Below, piece after piece: positions 8,067-16,843 of a DNA stretch of 18,352 nucleotides (its first letter is position 1; each line of letters opens with the position of its first letter). The stretch covers positions 1 through 18,352 of the forward strand of contig JAFGJC010000434.1 of assembly GCA_016929305.1 (NCBI GenBank), given 5' to 3'. The notes beneath the pieces were generated by a model. That model had not been told where the DNA came from, searched no databases, and saw nothing but the letters and a program-made list of their open reading frames with translations. A program made the translations under genes and the position numbers. The stretch comes from a candidate division CSSED10-310 bacterium (GTDB lineage: Bacteria; CSSED10-310; JAFGJC01).

Positions 8067-8115
8067 TGGTTAAGATCACTTCCAACAACGTGTTGAATGG
8101 GATATTGCTGGAATC

Positions 8116-9987
8116 ATGAATTTTAGCATTATCGTATTTTTACTTGCTTTGATTATTTCACTGACGTTGACACCCGTCGTCAGGTACATGGCAAAACGTT
8201 ACAATATCGTTGATCAGCCTAAAAGTTTCCGGAAAATACATACACGGGCTATTCCCAGGCTGGGAGGTATCGCTATCTTCATCGCCGTATGGGGCTCGGT
8301 GCTCGCGCTGATGATTGATGATACCCAGATTCGAAAAATCATACTTGGCCGTTCGACACAGTTCTGGACGCTGATGGGCAGCAGTGCACTGATTCTATTC
8401 ATCGGTATCTGGGATGATATAAAAAGCGTTAAACCCTGGGCGAAAGTAATTATGCAGGTTATCGCCGGAGTAAGTGTGTATTGGTCGGGGTTCCGTTTTG
8501 AGGAGTTGAATACGCCATTCGGAGTTCTGAACTTCGGTTTCATGGCGTTGCCGTTTACCATATTGTGGATCGTGATAATCTCCAATGCCATAAACCTCAT
8601 CGACGGTATGGATGGACTGGCAGTTGGCGTCTGTCTTGTTGCGTCGACGACAATATTGATACTTTCAATTATTTCGCAGAACCTCTTTTTGGCGATCACC
8701 ATGGCAACACTGGCCGGCTCTGCGCTGGGGTTTCTTGTGTATAATTTCTACCCGGCATCGATCTTTTTAGGGGACTCCGGAAGTCTGCTCCTTGGATTTT
8801 TGCTGGCAACATTGACGACATTGGGATCGCGCCGGCATGCTGCTGTGGGCTTGGCCATACCGTTGATTGTATTCGCTTTGCCGATTGCTGATACCGCGCT
8901 GGCGATCATACGCAGATGGTCACGGCGTATGCCGATCAGCACGGCCGACAAGGATCATATTCATCACCGGTTGCTGGCAATGGGCATGTCACAGGCTCAG
9001 GCAGTGAGTGTTCTTTACGGATTTGCAATCATACTTGGAATTATTGCCATCATTATCAGTATTTGTAATACGCAATTGCAGCTATTAATCGGTATTTTCC
9101 TGGTGATTGCTCTCTTTTTTGTTCTTCGGATTCTTAAATGGGCTGATTTTCATATGGCCACAAAACGCATCCAGCGCGATGTGAAACGCACCCGGCAGCG
9201 AACGGATAACTGGACACTGATCAATCAGATTATCGATGAACTAAAATATATCAAAACGGAATACCACCTTAAAAATCTACTCCTTAAGGCTTTCCAGGGT
9301 TTGGATCTCGACAGGGTTTCCCTCGTCACATTTATCCCGTCGCTCCTCAATCCCAGCCGTCAGTTCGCATTCAAATGGTATCGAGCTGAAACCGATATTG
9401 CCATACCCTACCGGAATTCGTGGACAGCGAATCTGCAGATCAAAAAAAAATCCAACATTATCGGCCGGTTGTCAGTCATTCAGGATGCAGACCGAAGTGA
9501 ACTGCCGTCTGATATCTCTGAATGTTTGAAGAAATTATGCAGCGCACTCGCTGACAGACTGATTCCGGATAGAGCTATTCTGCCTTCAAATCTTGCCGAA
9601 TCGCAAGCCGAACGCAATTCTGAAAGTATTTTACCCAACTCCGTTCTGGTCATCGGGCTGAATCAGGATTTGCTGAACGAGATCGAATCCGTCTTGAATC
9701 CGAGGGGATGGAACATAGAGTTCATGAACCCCGAAGATGACATTGCGCGTGTCTTAAACACTGGTATTTTTCGTCTGATCATCCTCAATCTGGATGCTTT
9801 GAAGGAAAACAGGGAGCAACAGGTGACGCGCATTACTACCGAGGTTCCCTCAGCAAGCATCATCGCCTGCGGCAATTTCTTGGATGAAGAGGCGAAGAAG
9901 AAATTATTTGAGCTGGGAATCATTGCTTACCGGGACAACAGCGATCCATCCGTCAGTTTAAAGCATATTATTGAGGTGGTTATTTGA
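8116..9987 (+). CDS. wecA: WecA-like polyprenyl-phosphate sugar-1-P transferase fused to GAF-like and pseudo-receiver domains
   Basis: A 623-residue membrane protein. Residues 1-345 are a complete MraY/WecA-family enzyme, which transfers a sugar-1-phosphate (usually GlcNAc-1-P) from UDP-sugar to undecaprenyl phosphate at the inner membrane. It has about eleven hydrophobic helices and the motifs PRLGGIAIF (48-55), WDDIKSVKPWAK (99-110), NLIDGMDGL (160-168), LGDSGSLLLG (218-227) and DKDHIHHRLL (278-287). After a basic linker (350-365), residues about 367-485 look GAF-like. Residues about 508-623 have the alternating pattern of a response-regulator receiver, but the acidic pocket reads VIGLN, the phosphoacceptor position is Asn558 and the conserved lysine position is Asn608, so phosphorylation is unlikely. 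Ordinary WecA proteins end near 350 residues. The extra half may give cytoplasmic control of chain initiation. The gap to wecB is 49 nt. Confidence 0.92.
   Translation: MNFSIIVFLLALIISLTLTPVVRYMAKRYNIVDQPKSFRKIHTRAIPRLGGIAIFIAVWGSVLALMIDDTQIRKIILGRSTQFWTLMGSSALILFIGIWDDIKSVKPWAKVIMQVIAGVSVYWSGFRFEELNTPFGVLNFGFMALPFTILWIVIISNAINLIDGMDGLAVGVCLVASTTILILSIISQNLFLAITMATLAGSALGFLVYNFYPASIFLGDSGSLLLGFLLATLTTLGSRRHAAVGLAIPLIVFALPIADTALAIIRRWSRRMPISTADKDHIHHRLLAMGMSQAQAVSVLYGFAIILGIIAIIISICNTQLQLLIGIFLVIALFFVLRILKWADFHMATKRIQRDVKRTRQRTDNWTLINQIIDELKYIKTEYHLKNLLLKAFQGLDLDRVSLVTFIPSLLNPSRQFAFKWYRAETDIAIPYRNSWTANLQIKKKSNIIGRLSVIQDADRSELPSDISECLKKLCSALADRLIPDRAILPSNLAESQAERNSESILPNSVLVIGLNQDLLNEIESVLNPRGWNIEFMNPEDDIARVLNTGIFRLIILNLDALKENREQQVTRITTEVPSASIIACGNFLDEEAKKKLFELGIIAYRDNSDPSVSLKHIIEVVI
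9973..9979 (+). promoter_or_regulatory. Ribosome binding site for the GTG start of the ligase gene
   Basis: GAGGTGG, inside the last codons of the WecA-like gene, is 9 nt before GTG 9989. The upstream TTG at 9971 has no comparable site, so GTG 9989 is preferred. Confidence 0.5.
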
Positions 9988-9988
9988 G

Positions 9989-12406
9989 GTGAACAGCCAG
10001 CATCACCATAACCGGATCCAGATGATTCCAGGGGTTTTCCTCATTATGGTCTTGACAGCAGCGTGCCTGCTGTGGGGCGGATATCACGAATCCGGGTATG
10101 CATTGATTCATTTCGGCACCGCATTGCTGCTGGTCATTTCGACACTACTTACTCCGAATGCTTCCTATCGACCCAACCGGATCAACCTTATCCGTCTTAC
10201 AATTGCCGGTATCGTTATTGGTCTCCTGATAAATTACCTGCTCAATCCATGGCCTTCAAAAGGAATTGACATCGCGGTGCTATGGTTTGACTGTGCGATT
10301 TGCATTTATGTGCTTGCACGGATTCCCAAAAGGTTTTTTGCATCGATCATTCAATTGTGGATTATCGTGAGTCTTATACTGGTTTGCATGAATCTCGCAA
10401 TCCGTTTCGGTGATGTACCGGCATCACTGGCATCGATTCTGTCCCACGGATATCAGTTCAGTTTCTATGCGGTGCTGGTTTTTTTTGTGAGTCTTGCCGG
10501 CGGTTTTGCCTATCGCCGGATCATTGAGCGATATATCTGTATTCTGACCTGCTTCGCTGCATTTGTGTCATTTGCGACTGACTTTAAATCGACAGCGTAT
10601 GCCGGACTGGTTACGGGATTAGTTATTTTCGTGGTATTGATGCGAAAAAAATTTAAAAAGGAGCATCTTATCTTTGCGGCGGTATCCCTGGGACTGGCTG
10701 TCGCTATCGGTATTATACTGGCTGGCGATGTCATGTTTCAGGATATCAAGTCTCATATCATTCACGAGAATTATTTCGGCGGGCACCATATTCCCATGCT
10801 GGTGGCACTCAAAACCGGGGCTTCATATATGTTCTGGGGCACTGGACTGGGTAAATTTGAATTTGTTTCCGGATTTTATGAACCGTCTGGCCTGGATAAA
10901 CGCGTTGTTCGGGCGCATAACTCATACCTTCAACTGTTTGCTGAAACGGGTATTATCGGCATTATCCTTTTTCTCTGGATTGTGGTTCTGTGCTATCAGG
11001 AATTGAAATCCAGAACAATAAAACATCGATTAAATAACAGCATGCGGTATGGTCTGTGGTCAGCTCTGGCTGCTGCTGCCGCCATGTCATTTTTCGATTT
11101 TGGGCTTCAAATACCCGCCAATGCATTGGCGGTAACCCTGTTGTTTGGATTGCTCTTCAGTGAAAACATGACGAAAAAACAAAACTCGACCATGTCGCCA
11201 CGACGTAAATTCGTTTTTCCTGGAATCGCCATGCTTCTGGTAATCCAAAGCATACCTGCATTGCTGGCATCCTTCTATTCTGAAAAAGCTCAGCTGGCAT
11301 TTCAGAATGGACGTCTGGCAAGGTCTATCGATCAACTGGAAACGGCATTGTGTTTCCGGCCTTGGGACGACCGGTTAAACCTGAAAATCGCTGAGACATC
11401 GCTTACTTTTGGCATGATGACATCCGATATGAACTTCCTGAAATCATCCATATCGTATGCGGATAATGCGATAAACGCCAACGCGGATAACGCGCGTGCT
11501 TACTATCTGAAAGGTGTGGCGGCACAACAGCTCGATGATAAAACGTTATCCCGGAATCCGGTTAGCTGGTTTGCTCTGGCTGTGGAAAAAGATCCGACAA
11601 ACGCCGGTTATATCATCATGCTGATCTCTGAATATATTCGTGAAGACAACATTGAAAAAGCCGCCGAAGCATTCAATGATTTTCAGAAGAAGATGCTTCC
11701 AAAGAAGAAGGAAAATCTGGTCAGAAACCTTCTGTCGGTGATTATGCCTTTGGACAATTTTCTAAAGACTGTACCGGTATTCTGCCGGGTGCTTCCACCA
11801 GAAATCATGGTGACGTTCATGAACGTTCTTCTGGAAGCCAAGCACACGTCGCTTGTCAGCGATAATCTGGAATCATGTGCTTACCTTGCTTTGAAACAAT
11901 CAACGGTGGAAGATCTGCTGGGATATGCGCGGATTGCGTTTCGAATAAATCAATATGATCTGGCAGAGCAGCTTTGCAAAAAAGGTCTCACATCGGTAAA
12001 TGACCGTCCGGAAGGCAAGGATCTGTGGAAACTGCTGGGAAAGGTCTATAAATCAACCGGTAAATATGAAATGGCGGTCAAAGCGTTTGATGCGAGTGCT
12101 CTGTATGATCCTGAGGACGTGTCTGTTATGCTTGAAAAAATTGATTGTATACGCCTGATGGAAGGTGATGCTGCCGCCTTGAATTACTTGAAACGGCTGG
12201 TCAAGGATTATCCTGAATCTCCGATGGCACATCAGGCACTCGGCCAGGCGCTTGAACGGGCAGGGGAGAAGCTGGAAGCTCTGTATGAATACAGACTTTC
12301 AGACAGTCTGTCAGGTCGCGATCAACCAAATTACAAGATCAAACAGCTCAGTGAGCAGATCGGTATTGACGGAGCATGGCAGTTGAATAAAGACAGCATC
12401 CAATGA
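9989..12406 (+). CDS. O-antigen ligase/Wzy-like membrane protein with TPR tail
   Basis: About 805 residues from GTG 9989, one base after the WecA-like stop. An in-frame TTG at 9971 would add six residues. Using numbering from that TTG, residues 18-400 hold about ten to twelve membrane helices with the Wzy_C/O-antigen ligase signature: a central hydrophobic block around 205-225, then FWGTGLGKFEF (288-298) and RAHNSYLQLFAETGIIG (314-330), which contains the family's HNxxL and ETGxxG elements. A last helix at about 414-436 leads to a soluble C-terminal half (440-811) with TPR-like helical repeats, e.g. LGKVYKSTGKYEMAVKAF and QALGQALERAGEKLEALYEY. The likely job is polymerising or ligating lipid-linked glycans at the periplasmic face, with the TPR part binding partners. 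Polymerase, lipid A-core ligase and protein O-glycosyltransferase cannot be told apart here. The stop lies 6 nt from the stop of the convergent gspF. Confidence 0.87.
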   Translation: MNSQHHHNRIQMIPGVFLIMVLTAACLLWGGYHESGYALIHFGTALLLVISTLLTPNASYRPNRINLIRLTIAGIVIGLLINYLLNPWPSKGIDIAVLWFDCAICIYVLARIPKRFFASIIQLWIIVSLILVCMNLAIRFGDVPASLASILSHGYQFSFYAVLVFFVSLAGGFAYRRIIERYICILTCFAAFVSFATDFKSTAYAGLVTGLVIFVVLMRKKFKKEHLIFAAVSLGLAVAIGIILAGDVMFQDIKSHIIHENYFGGHHIPMLVALKTGASYMFWGTGLGKFEFVSGFYEPSGLDKRVVRAHNSYLQLFAETGIIGIILFLWIVVLCYQELKSRTIKHRLNNSMRYGLWSALAAAAAMSFFDFGLQIPANALAVTLLFGLLFSENMTKKQNSTMSPRRKFVFPGIAMLLVIQSIPALLASFYSEKAQLAFQNGRLARSIDQLETALCFRPWDDRLNLKIAETSLTFGMMTSDMNFLKSSISYADNAINANADNARAYYLKGVAAQQLDDKTLSRNPVSWFALAVEKDPTNAGYIIMLISEYIREDNIEKAAEAFNDFQKKMLPKKKENLVRNLLSVIMPLDNFLKTVPVFCRVLPPEIMVTFMNVLLEAKHTSLVSDNLESCAYLALKQSTVEDLLGYARIAFRINQYDLAEQLCKKGLTSVNDRPEGKDLWKLLGKVYKSTGKYEMAVKAFDASALYDPEDVSVMLEKIDCIRLMEGDAAALNYLKRLVKDYPESPMAHQALGQALERAGEKLEALYEYRLSDSLSGRDQPNYKIKQLSEQIGIDGAWQLNKDSIQ

Positions 12407-12412
12407 GAATAT

Positions 12413-13600
12413 TTATCGAATAAGCTGACTGAGTTTAAAGTAGGGCATGAACATCGCCAATGCGATGACCAGGACAATGCCGCCAAGCAACAATGTCAGA
12501 ATCGGTTCAAGAAGGGTTGCCAGATTCGATACGACATCATCCACATCTCTTTCATAAAAATCAGCGATCTTGCGCAACACGGTTTCCACCGAACCGACCT
12601 CTTCACCGACACCGATCATATCAATGACAAACGGAGGAAACGCATTCGTTTTTCGAAACGAGTTTTCCAGGGTGGTTCCCTTGTCGATTTCCTGACACGC
12701 TTTCAAGATGGCATCCTGTACGATGACATTTCCGGTAGCTTTTGCCGCGATTTGAAGCGTGGTCAGGATCGATACGCCGCTTTCCAGCATAGTGGCTGTT
12801 ATCCTTGAGAAGCGGAATACATCCATCTTGACGAAGAGATCTCCGAAAACCGGCAATCGCAGCTTGATCGTATCAAAGACACGTTCAAGACCGAGTGTTT
12901 TGCCTGATTTTCTGAATATCAGCCATAACAGCAGTATTGCGATGACGAGGAGCCACCAGTAGGTTTTTAAAAAATAACTGATATTAATGATAATTTGTGT
13001 CAGCAGTGGCAGGTCCGCGCCGGCTTCCTCGTAGACTTCAGCAAATGTAGGTATGACGAAAATCAATAAAAATACGACAACTGCAGAGGCCAGCAGCAGC
13101 GTCAGAAGTGGAAAACTCATCGCCTTCAGGAATTTTCCGCGGAACATGTCATCTTTTTCCAGATAATCAGCTAGTTGACGCAGCGTTCTGCCGATCTCAC
13201 CACTTTCTTCACCCGCCCGGACGGAGACCAGAAAAAATTCACCGAAGAGCTGCTGGTATTCTGCCATGGCGCCGGATAGCGTGTCCCCTTGTTCCACACG
13301 CTGCCCGATATTGGTAATGATCCTTGCCATCCGGGCGTTGTTCGTCCGTTTCGATATGATATTCAAGGCGCGAAGCAGCGTCATTCCCAGATCGAGGAGC
13401 AGTGAAAGCTGCCGTGCAAAAATAGCAAGATCACGCTTGGTGACCCGTTCGAACAGCTTTCGTGTCCAGATACTTGCCTTTTTCTGCTGGGAATCATCCG
13501 TCAAACGGCGATCGTCACCAAATACCCGGGCGTTGGATATCCGTTCGATGAGTTCTTTCTCTATCTTTTTATCCCGGTCTTCAGTTGATTTGTCAGCCAT
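12413..13600 (-). CDS. gspF: Type II secretion platform protein GspF
   Basis: An inner-membrane platform protein of a type II secretion (or related type IV pilus) machine, working with the ATPase encoded just upstream. It has the typical duplicated T2SSF architecture: one helical domain at about 60-165 with VRAGEESGEIGRTL and a second at about 260-365 with IGVGEEVGSVETVL. Membrane helices lie at about 165-192, 212-232 and 366-390. I prefer the ATG at 13600 (395 residues) because AAAGGGA at 13614-13608 sits 7 nt before it. The earlier ATG at 13606 is only 1 nt from that site. The gene begins a few bases after the gspE stop and is the last of the operon. Confidence 0.93.
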   Translation of the reverse strand: MADKSTEDRDKKIEKELIERISNARVFGDDRRLTDDSQQKKASIWTRKLFERVTKRDLAIFARQLSLLLDLGMTLLRALNIISKRTNNARMARIITNIGQRVEQGDTLSGAMAEYQQLFGEFFLVSVRAGEESGEIGRTLRQLADYLEKDDMFRGKFLKAMSFPLLTLLLASAVVVFLLIFVIPTFAEVYEEAGADLPLLTQIIINISYFLKTYWWLLVIAILLLWLIFRKSGKTLGLERVFDTIKLRLPVFGDLFVKMDVFRFSRITATMLESGVSILTTLQIAAKATGNVIVQDAILKACQEIDKGTTLENSFRKTNAFPPFVIDMIGVGEEVGSVETVLRKIADFYERDVDDVVSNLATLLEPILTLLLGGIVLVIALAMFMPYFKLSQLIR

Positions 13601-13607
13601 CAGCATA

Positions 13608-13614
13608 TCCCTTT
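13608..13614 (-). promoter_or_regulatory. Ribosome binding site deciding the gspF start
   Basis: AAAGGGA on the minus strand directly follows the gspE stop codon and stands 7 nt before ATG 13600. It is too near ATG 13606 to serve that start. Confidence 0.55.
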
Positions 13615-15807
13615 CTAGTTCAGGACGATTTCCCTGAGCACTTCTTCAGGTGTCGTGATGCCTTTCCGAAGTTTTTCAATACCGTTTTGCCAGAGTGTTT
13701 TCATGCCTTTACGCTTGGCATGGTTTTCGATATCGGCATCAGCCGCACCATTGACGATCATCTGCCGTATTTCCTTATCGATCACCAGTATTTCGAATAT
13801 GCCTGTTCTGCCCTGGTATCCCGTATGGAAACAGGAATTACACCCCACAGCTTTCCCGATTTTAATATCGGGGTCGTTGCCGAGTTCGAATTTTTCCCTG
13901 AATATCGGTTCCGGCGATACCATTTCCTTGCATTCCGGGCAGAGTTGCCTGACCAGCCTTTGCGCGATCACTGCGGTCAATGAGCTGCTGACCAGGAAAT
14001 TTTCCACACCCAGATTGCGCAACATCGTCACAGAAGCTGCGGCATTATTGGTATGCAGAGTGCAGAACACCAATTGTCCCGTCAATGCCGCCCAGGTAGC
14101 AACTCTGGCTGTTTCACCGTCACGAACTTCACCGACCATGATGATGTCCGCATCATGCCGCAGAATCGATCGCAGACCGGTTCTGAAATCCAATCCGATA
14201 TCGCTGTTCACCTGAATCTGATTGATACCGGTCAGCCGATACTCCACGGGATCTTCGATGGTGATGACATTTCGATTCAATATGTTCGTCTGGTTGAGCG
14301 ATGCATACAGCGTGGTTGTCTTGCCGCTTCCGATCGGACCGGTGACGATCAGCAAACCATGGGGTTTCTCCACCAGACCAGCCAGAATATCGATTTCTTC
14401 CGGTTCCAGCCCCAATTGCGACATGCCTTTCAACACGCGAGCTTCATCCAGGAACCGAATGGTCATTTTCTCACCGAGATAGGTCGGTATCGTCGCTGTC
14501 CGGAAATTAAATTCCCGGTCCTGGAGTTTCATTGAAAAATGACCGTCCTGAGGCCGTCGTTTTTCCGTGATATCCATATTCGAAAGGAGTTTCAGGCGCG
14601 AAATCACCGGCAACTCAAGACGATTCGGAATGGTCATGACATCATAGAGCACGCCGTCAATCCGATAGCGAACCCGAAGTTCCGGGAGCTGAGGTTCCAG
14701 ATGAATATCCGTTGCTCTGGCATTGATAGCGCCGTCAATAATGGCGCTGGCCATCTGCACCGCTGACATGTCTTCCGATGAGATTGCTCCTGCCTGAGTC
14801 CCCTCCTTTAAAATTCGCTCCAGCTCCGAGCCGGTGCCGTGATCCGCTTTTGCCGTCGGTATCAGATGAATCGCATTCTCCCAGTCGGACCGTTTGATCA
14901 AGCATGGTTGAATCGGCAAGCCTGTGATCAGTTGTGCACGATGAATACTTTCTTCGTCCAAAGGCTCCAGCATGCCCAGCAACAGTTGGCCATCTTTTAC
15001 CCGCAGCGGCAGAATACGTTTTGAACGGATGATGTGTTCCGGGATGACGAACAGCATATTGGGATCCGGGGGTTTTTTTGACAGATCCACAAACGGAATA
15101 TCGAGGATGTCTTCGAGGGTTTTAGCCAGATCATCCTGGGAAAGCTCCTTCAGCTCCACCAGCCGGGTGAAAATTGATCCGCCTTTCTCCTCCTGAACCT
15201 GACGCGCTCGCGCCAGCTGTTCCTTGGTCAGTAAATTCATATTGAGCAGAACATCGATCAGAAATTCCTCCCTGGCCTTGGTCGTTCCACTTCCAATACG
15301 TGCCTTCATCAACTCCGATATCGTCGCATGATTCACCATCCGTAACGACAGTAAAACCCGCCATAACGGCAATCCCGTCTTAGATTTCTCGTTTAATGCT
15401 TTCTTCAGATCGTCCGCGCTGATGATATTGCGTTCCACCAGAAGCTGTCCGAGCTGATCTTCGGGTGTTTCCTCATCTTTCAAAGCTTTTGAAAGCTCCT
15501 TGTCGGTAATGATGCCCGACTCGAGAAGCACATTTTCCAGCTCTTCTTTTTTTCTGCTTTTCAGGAACGGTATCGGAATTTCCGTCAGCATCAGTGCCTT
15601 CAGACTGTCAAGACTGACTTCCCGTTTGAGCAGGTCGACAAAATTCTCACCCGATGATTTCTGTTTTTCCAGCATCTCATCCAGCAATTTGGGCTTGATC
15701 AGTCCGGCTTCGCGGAGGACTTCGCCCAGTTTGAATTCGAGTGTCTGATCCTGCTCATCTTTGTTCGGGGATCCGGATGATGTGTTTTTTATATCTTCTG
15801 AATTCAT
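13615..15807 (-). CDS. gspE: Type II secretion ATPase GspE with tandem MshEN-like N-terminal repeats
   Basis: A 730-residue cytoplasmic secretion ATPase. The C-terminal half is complete: Walker A GPIGSGKT (490-497), Asp box IEDPVEY (517-523), Walker B region ADIIMVGEVRDGETA (553-567), His box FCTLHTNN (581-588) and a zinc-binding CPEC...CNSC set (Cys623, 626, 656, 659). The first 310 residues contain repeated MshEN-type helical units (LGEVLREAGLI near 27, ENVLLESGIIT near 91, LGQLLVERNIIS near 119, IDVLLNMNLLT near 184), the last followed by the typical end DILDIPFVDL (233-242). GspE proteins usually have about 500-570 residues, so this is an enlarged N-terminus. MshEN domains of related ATPases bind c-di-GMP, but whether these degenerate copies do is unknown. 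GGAGG, 9 nt upstream within the end of the preceding gene, supports the ATG. Confidence 0.95.
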   Translation of the reverse strand: MNSEDIKNTSSGSPNKDEQDQTLEFKLGEVLREAGLIKPKLLDEMLEKQKSSGENFVDLLKREVSLDSLKALMLTEIPIPFLKSRKKEELENVLLESGIITDKELSKALKDEETPEDQLGQLLVERNIISADDLKKALNEKSKTGLPLWRVLLSLRMVNHATISELMKARIGSGTTKAREEFLIDVLLNMNLLTKEQLARARQVQEEKGGSIFTRLVELKELSQDDLAKTLEDILDIPFVDLSKKPPDPNMLFVIPEHIIRSKRILPLRVKDGQLLLGMLEPLDEESIHRAQLITGLPIQPCLIKRSDWENAIHLIPTAKADHGTGSELERILKEGTQAGAISSEDMSAVQMASAIIDGAINARATDIHLEPQLPELRVRYRIDGVLYDVMTIPNRLELPVISRLKLLSNMDITEKRRPQDGHFSMKLQDREFNFRTATIPTYLGEKMTIRFLDEARVLKGMSQLGLEPEEIDILAGLVEKPHGLLIVTGPIGSGKTTTLYASLNQTNILNRNVITIEDPVEYRLTGINQIQVNSDIGLDFRTGLRSILRHDADIIMVGEVRDGETARVATWAALTGQLVFCTLHTNNAAASVTMLRNLGVENFLVSSSLTAVIAQRLVRQLCPECKEMVSPEPIFREKFELGNDPDIKIGKAVGCNSCFHTGYQGRTGIFEILVIDKEIRQMIVNGAADADIENHAKRKGMKTLWQNGIEKLRKGITTPEEVLREIVLN

Positions 15808-15810
15808 AGA

Positions 15811-16248
15811 TCATTTCCTCCACGTTTGGTCATCAATATCCGTCAACTGACAGATGCCATCCCGGCAGTCGATGGTGACGCGACGCTCATAATAAATCTT
15901 TCCCGCGCGTTCCGTTGATATGGCCTTAAAATATAACAACCACCGATTGGCATCCGGCAGTCTGCTCACTGTTACCGGCGAAATCTCGATGCCGGGCAGG
16001 GAATAGATATCGCAGTCACCCCACTCCGCGCCGTCAGACAATTCCCTGAGTTCGAGTTGTTCCGGAGACAAAACATAGCGTTGCACACCGTTCAGCAGAA
16101 TGCGCAGCTCCGCACGGGTTTCGAAATAACGCACCGATTGGATGGCGCGCCGGGTATGCAGATCGAAAGCGATGGACAGCCCCAACAGCGCCGTGAACAG
16201 TACGAGCGCGATAACGAACGCCGCTCCCTTCTCATTCGGCCGGTTCAT
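15811..16248 (-). CDS. Short GspK/PilX-like minor pseudopilin
   Basis: A 145-residue prepilin-like protein. After the short leader MNRPNEKG comes AAFVIALVLFTALLGLSIAF, a hydrophobic N-terminal helix with Ile instead of Glu at mature position 5. Lack of Glu5 is characteristic of GspK and PilX-type minor pilins, which cap the pseudopilus tip. The soluble part is only about 110 residues with two cysteine pairs (CDIY, CRDGIC), far shorter than GspK (about 300), so the large GspK alpha-helical domain is missing. It could be a PilX-like or a lineage-specific tip pilin. It overlaps the end of the GspJ-like gene by 17 nt, and AAAGGA sits 6 nt before the ATG. The gspE start follows 3 nt after its stop. 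Confidence 0.75.
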   Translation of the reverse strand: MNRPNEKGAAFVIALVLFTALLGLSIAFDLHTRRAIQSVRYFETRAELRILLNGVQRYVLSPEQLELRELSDGAEWGDCDIYSLPGIEISPVTVSRLPDANRWLLYFKAISTERAGKIYYERRVTIDCRDGICQLTDIDDQTWRK

Positions 16249-16843
16249 TGCCGATCCTTTCCACGCCGCTTTGAGTTTCCTGAGTTGCTGCTGGTTGCGG
16301 CATTTCCGGTTTTGCCTGGTTCACCAATGCGGATATCACGGGCAGATTGACTGACAGGCTGTAAGGTTTCATGATGATTTCCCCGCCTGGTTCCGGTGCA
16401 AGGGTTAGCGCGATTGCCAATGGCGGATCGTTTTTGCTCCAGTCATCGCGCCAGGCTTGCCCGTCCAAATACCGGAATGACACATCACCCGCGTAAACAG
16501 TTCGCTGAATATTACCGTCAGCCATTCTAATCTCGACGATGCTGGATGCCGCCGGACTGTTTTGCCGGTTTAGAATACTCGCTTCAACCGGCAAACCACC
16601 CTCGATAAAGTTGAATTTCATCGATGAATGCGCCAGTTGATCGATATCGGCTTCCGGAATACGAAGAATCAGCGACTGCAGCAACTCCGCAAAAAAGATA
16701 GATGTTTGTAAATCATCCACTCGTGTTTCCGCCCGGTCGTAGGCTTGATGTGTCTGATAGTATCCCTGCCAGATCAATCCCGTTACGACACCGATAAGAA
16801 CGATGGCCACGAGAACCTCGATAAGCGTAAATCCGCGGTGCAT
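16232..16843 (-). CDS. gspJ: GspJ-like minor pseudopilin
   Basis: A prepilin of about 203 residues. Its very short leader ends MHRG, then FTLIEVLVAIVLIGVVTGL, a textbook type III signal/prepilin peptidase site with Phe1 and Glu5. The C-terminal pattern SFRYLDGQAWRDDW, followed by LAIALTL, matches GspJ, a minor pseudopilin of the type II secretion tip complex with GspI and GspK. Length is as expected. ATG 16843 shares one base with the stop of the upstream gene (TGATG). A GTG at 16846 is an alternative that adds one residue. Translation is probably coupled to the upstream pseudopilin. Confidence 0.85.
   Translation of the reverse strand: MHRGFTLIEVLVAIVLIGVVTGLIWQGYYQTHQAYDRAETRVDDLQTSIFFAELLQSLILRIPEADIDQLAHSSMKFNFIEGGLPVEASILNRQNSPAASSIVEIRMADGNIQRTVYAGDVSFRYLDGQAWRDDWSKNDPPLAIALTLAPEPGGEIIMKPYSLSVNLPVISALVNQAKPEMPQPAATQETQSGVERIGNEPAE

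Noticed and set aside
8083..8095. Inverted repeat CAACA-ACG-TGTTG in the 49-nt gap between wecB and the WecA-like gene.
   Set aside because: A five-base stem with no T-run; it is expected by chance and is not a convincing terminator or operator.
11458..11500. Near-repeat of GCGGATAA-type units (encoding ADNA-INANADNARA) in the ligase gene.
   Set aside because: Only about two imperfect short units within TPR coding sequence; low-complexity Ala/Asn codons explain it.
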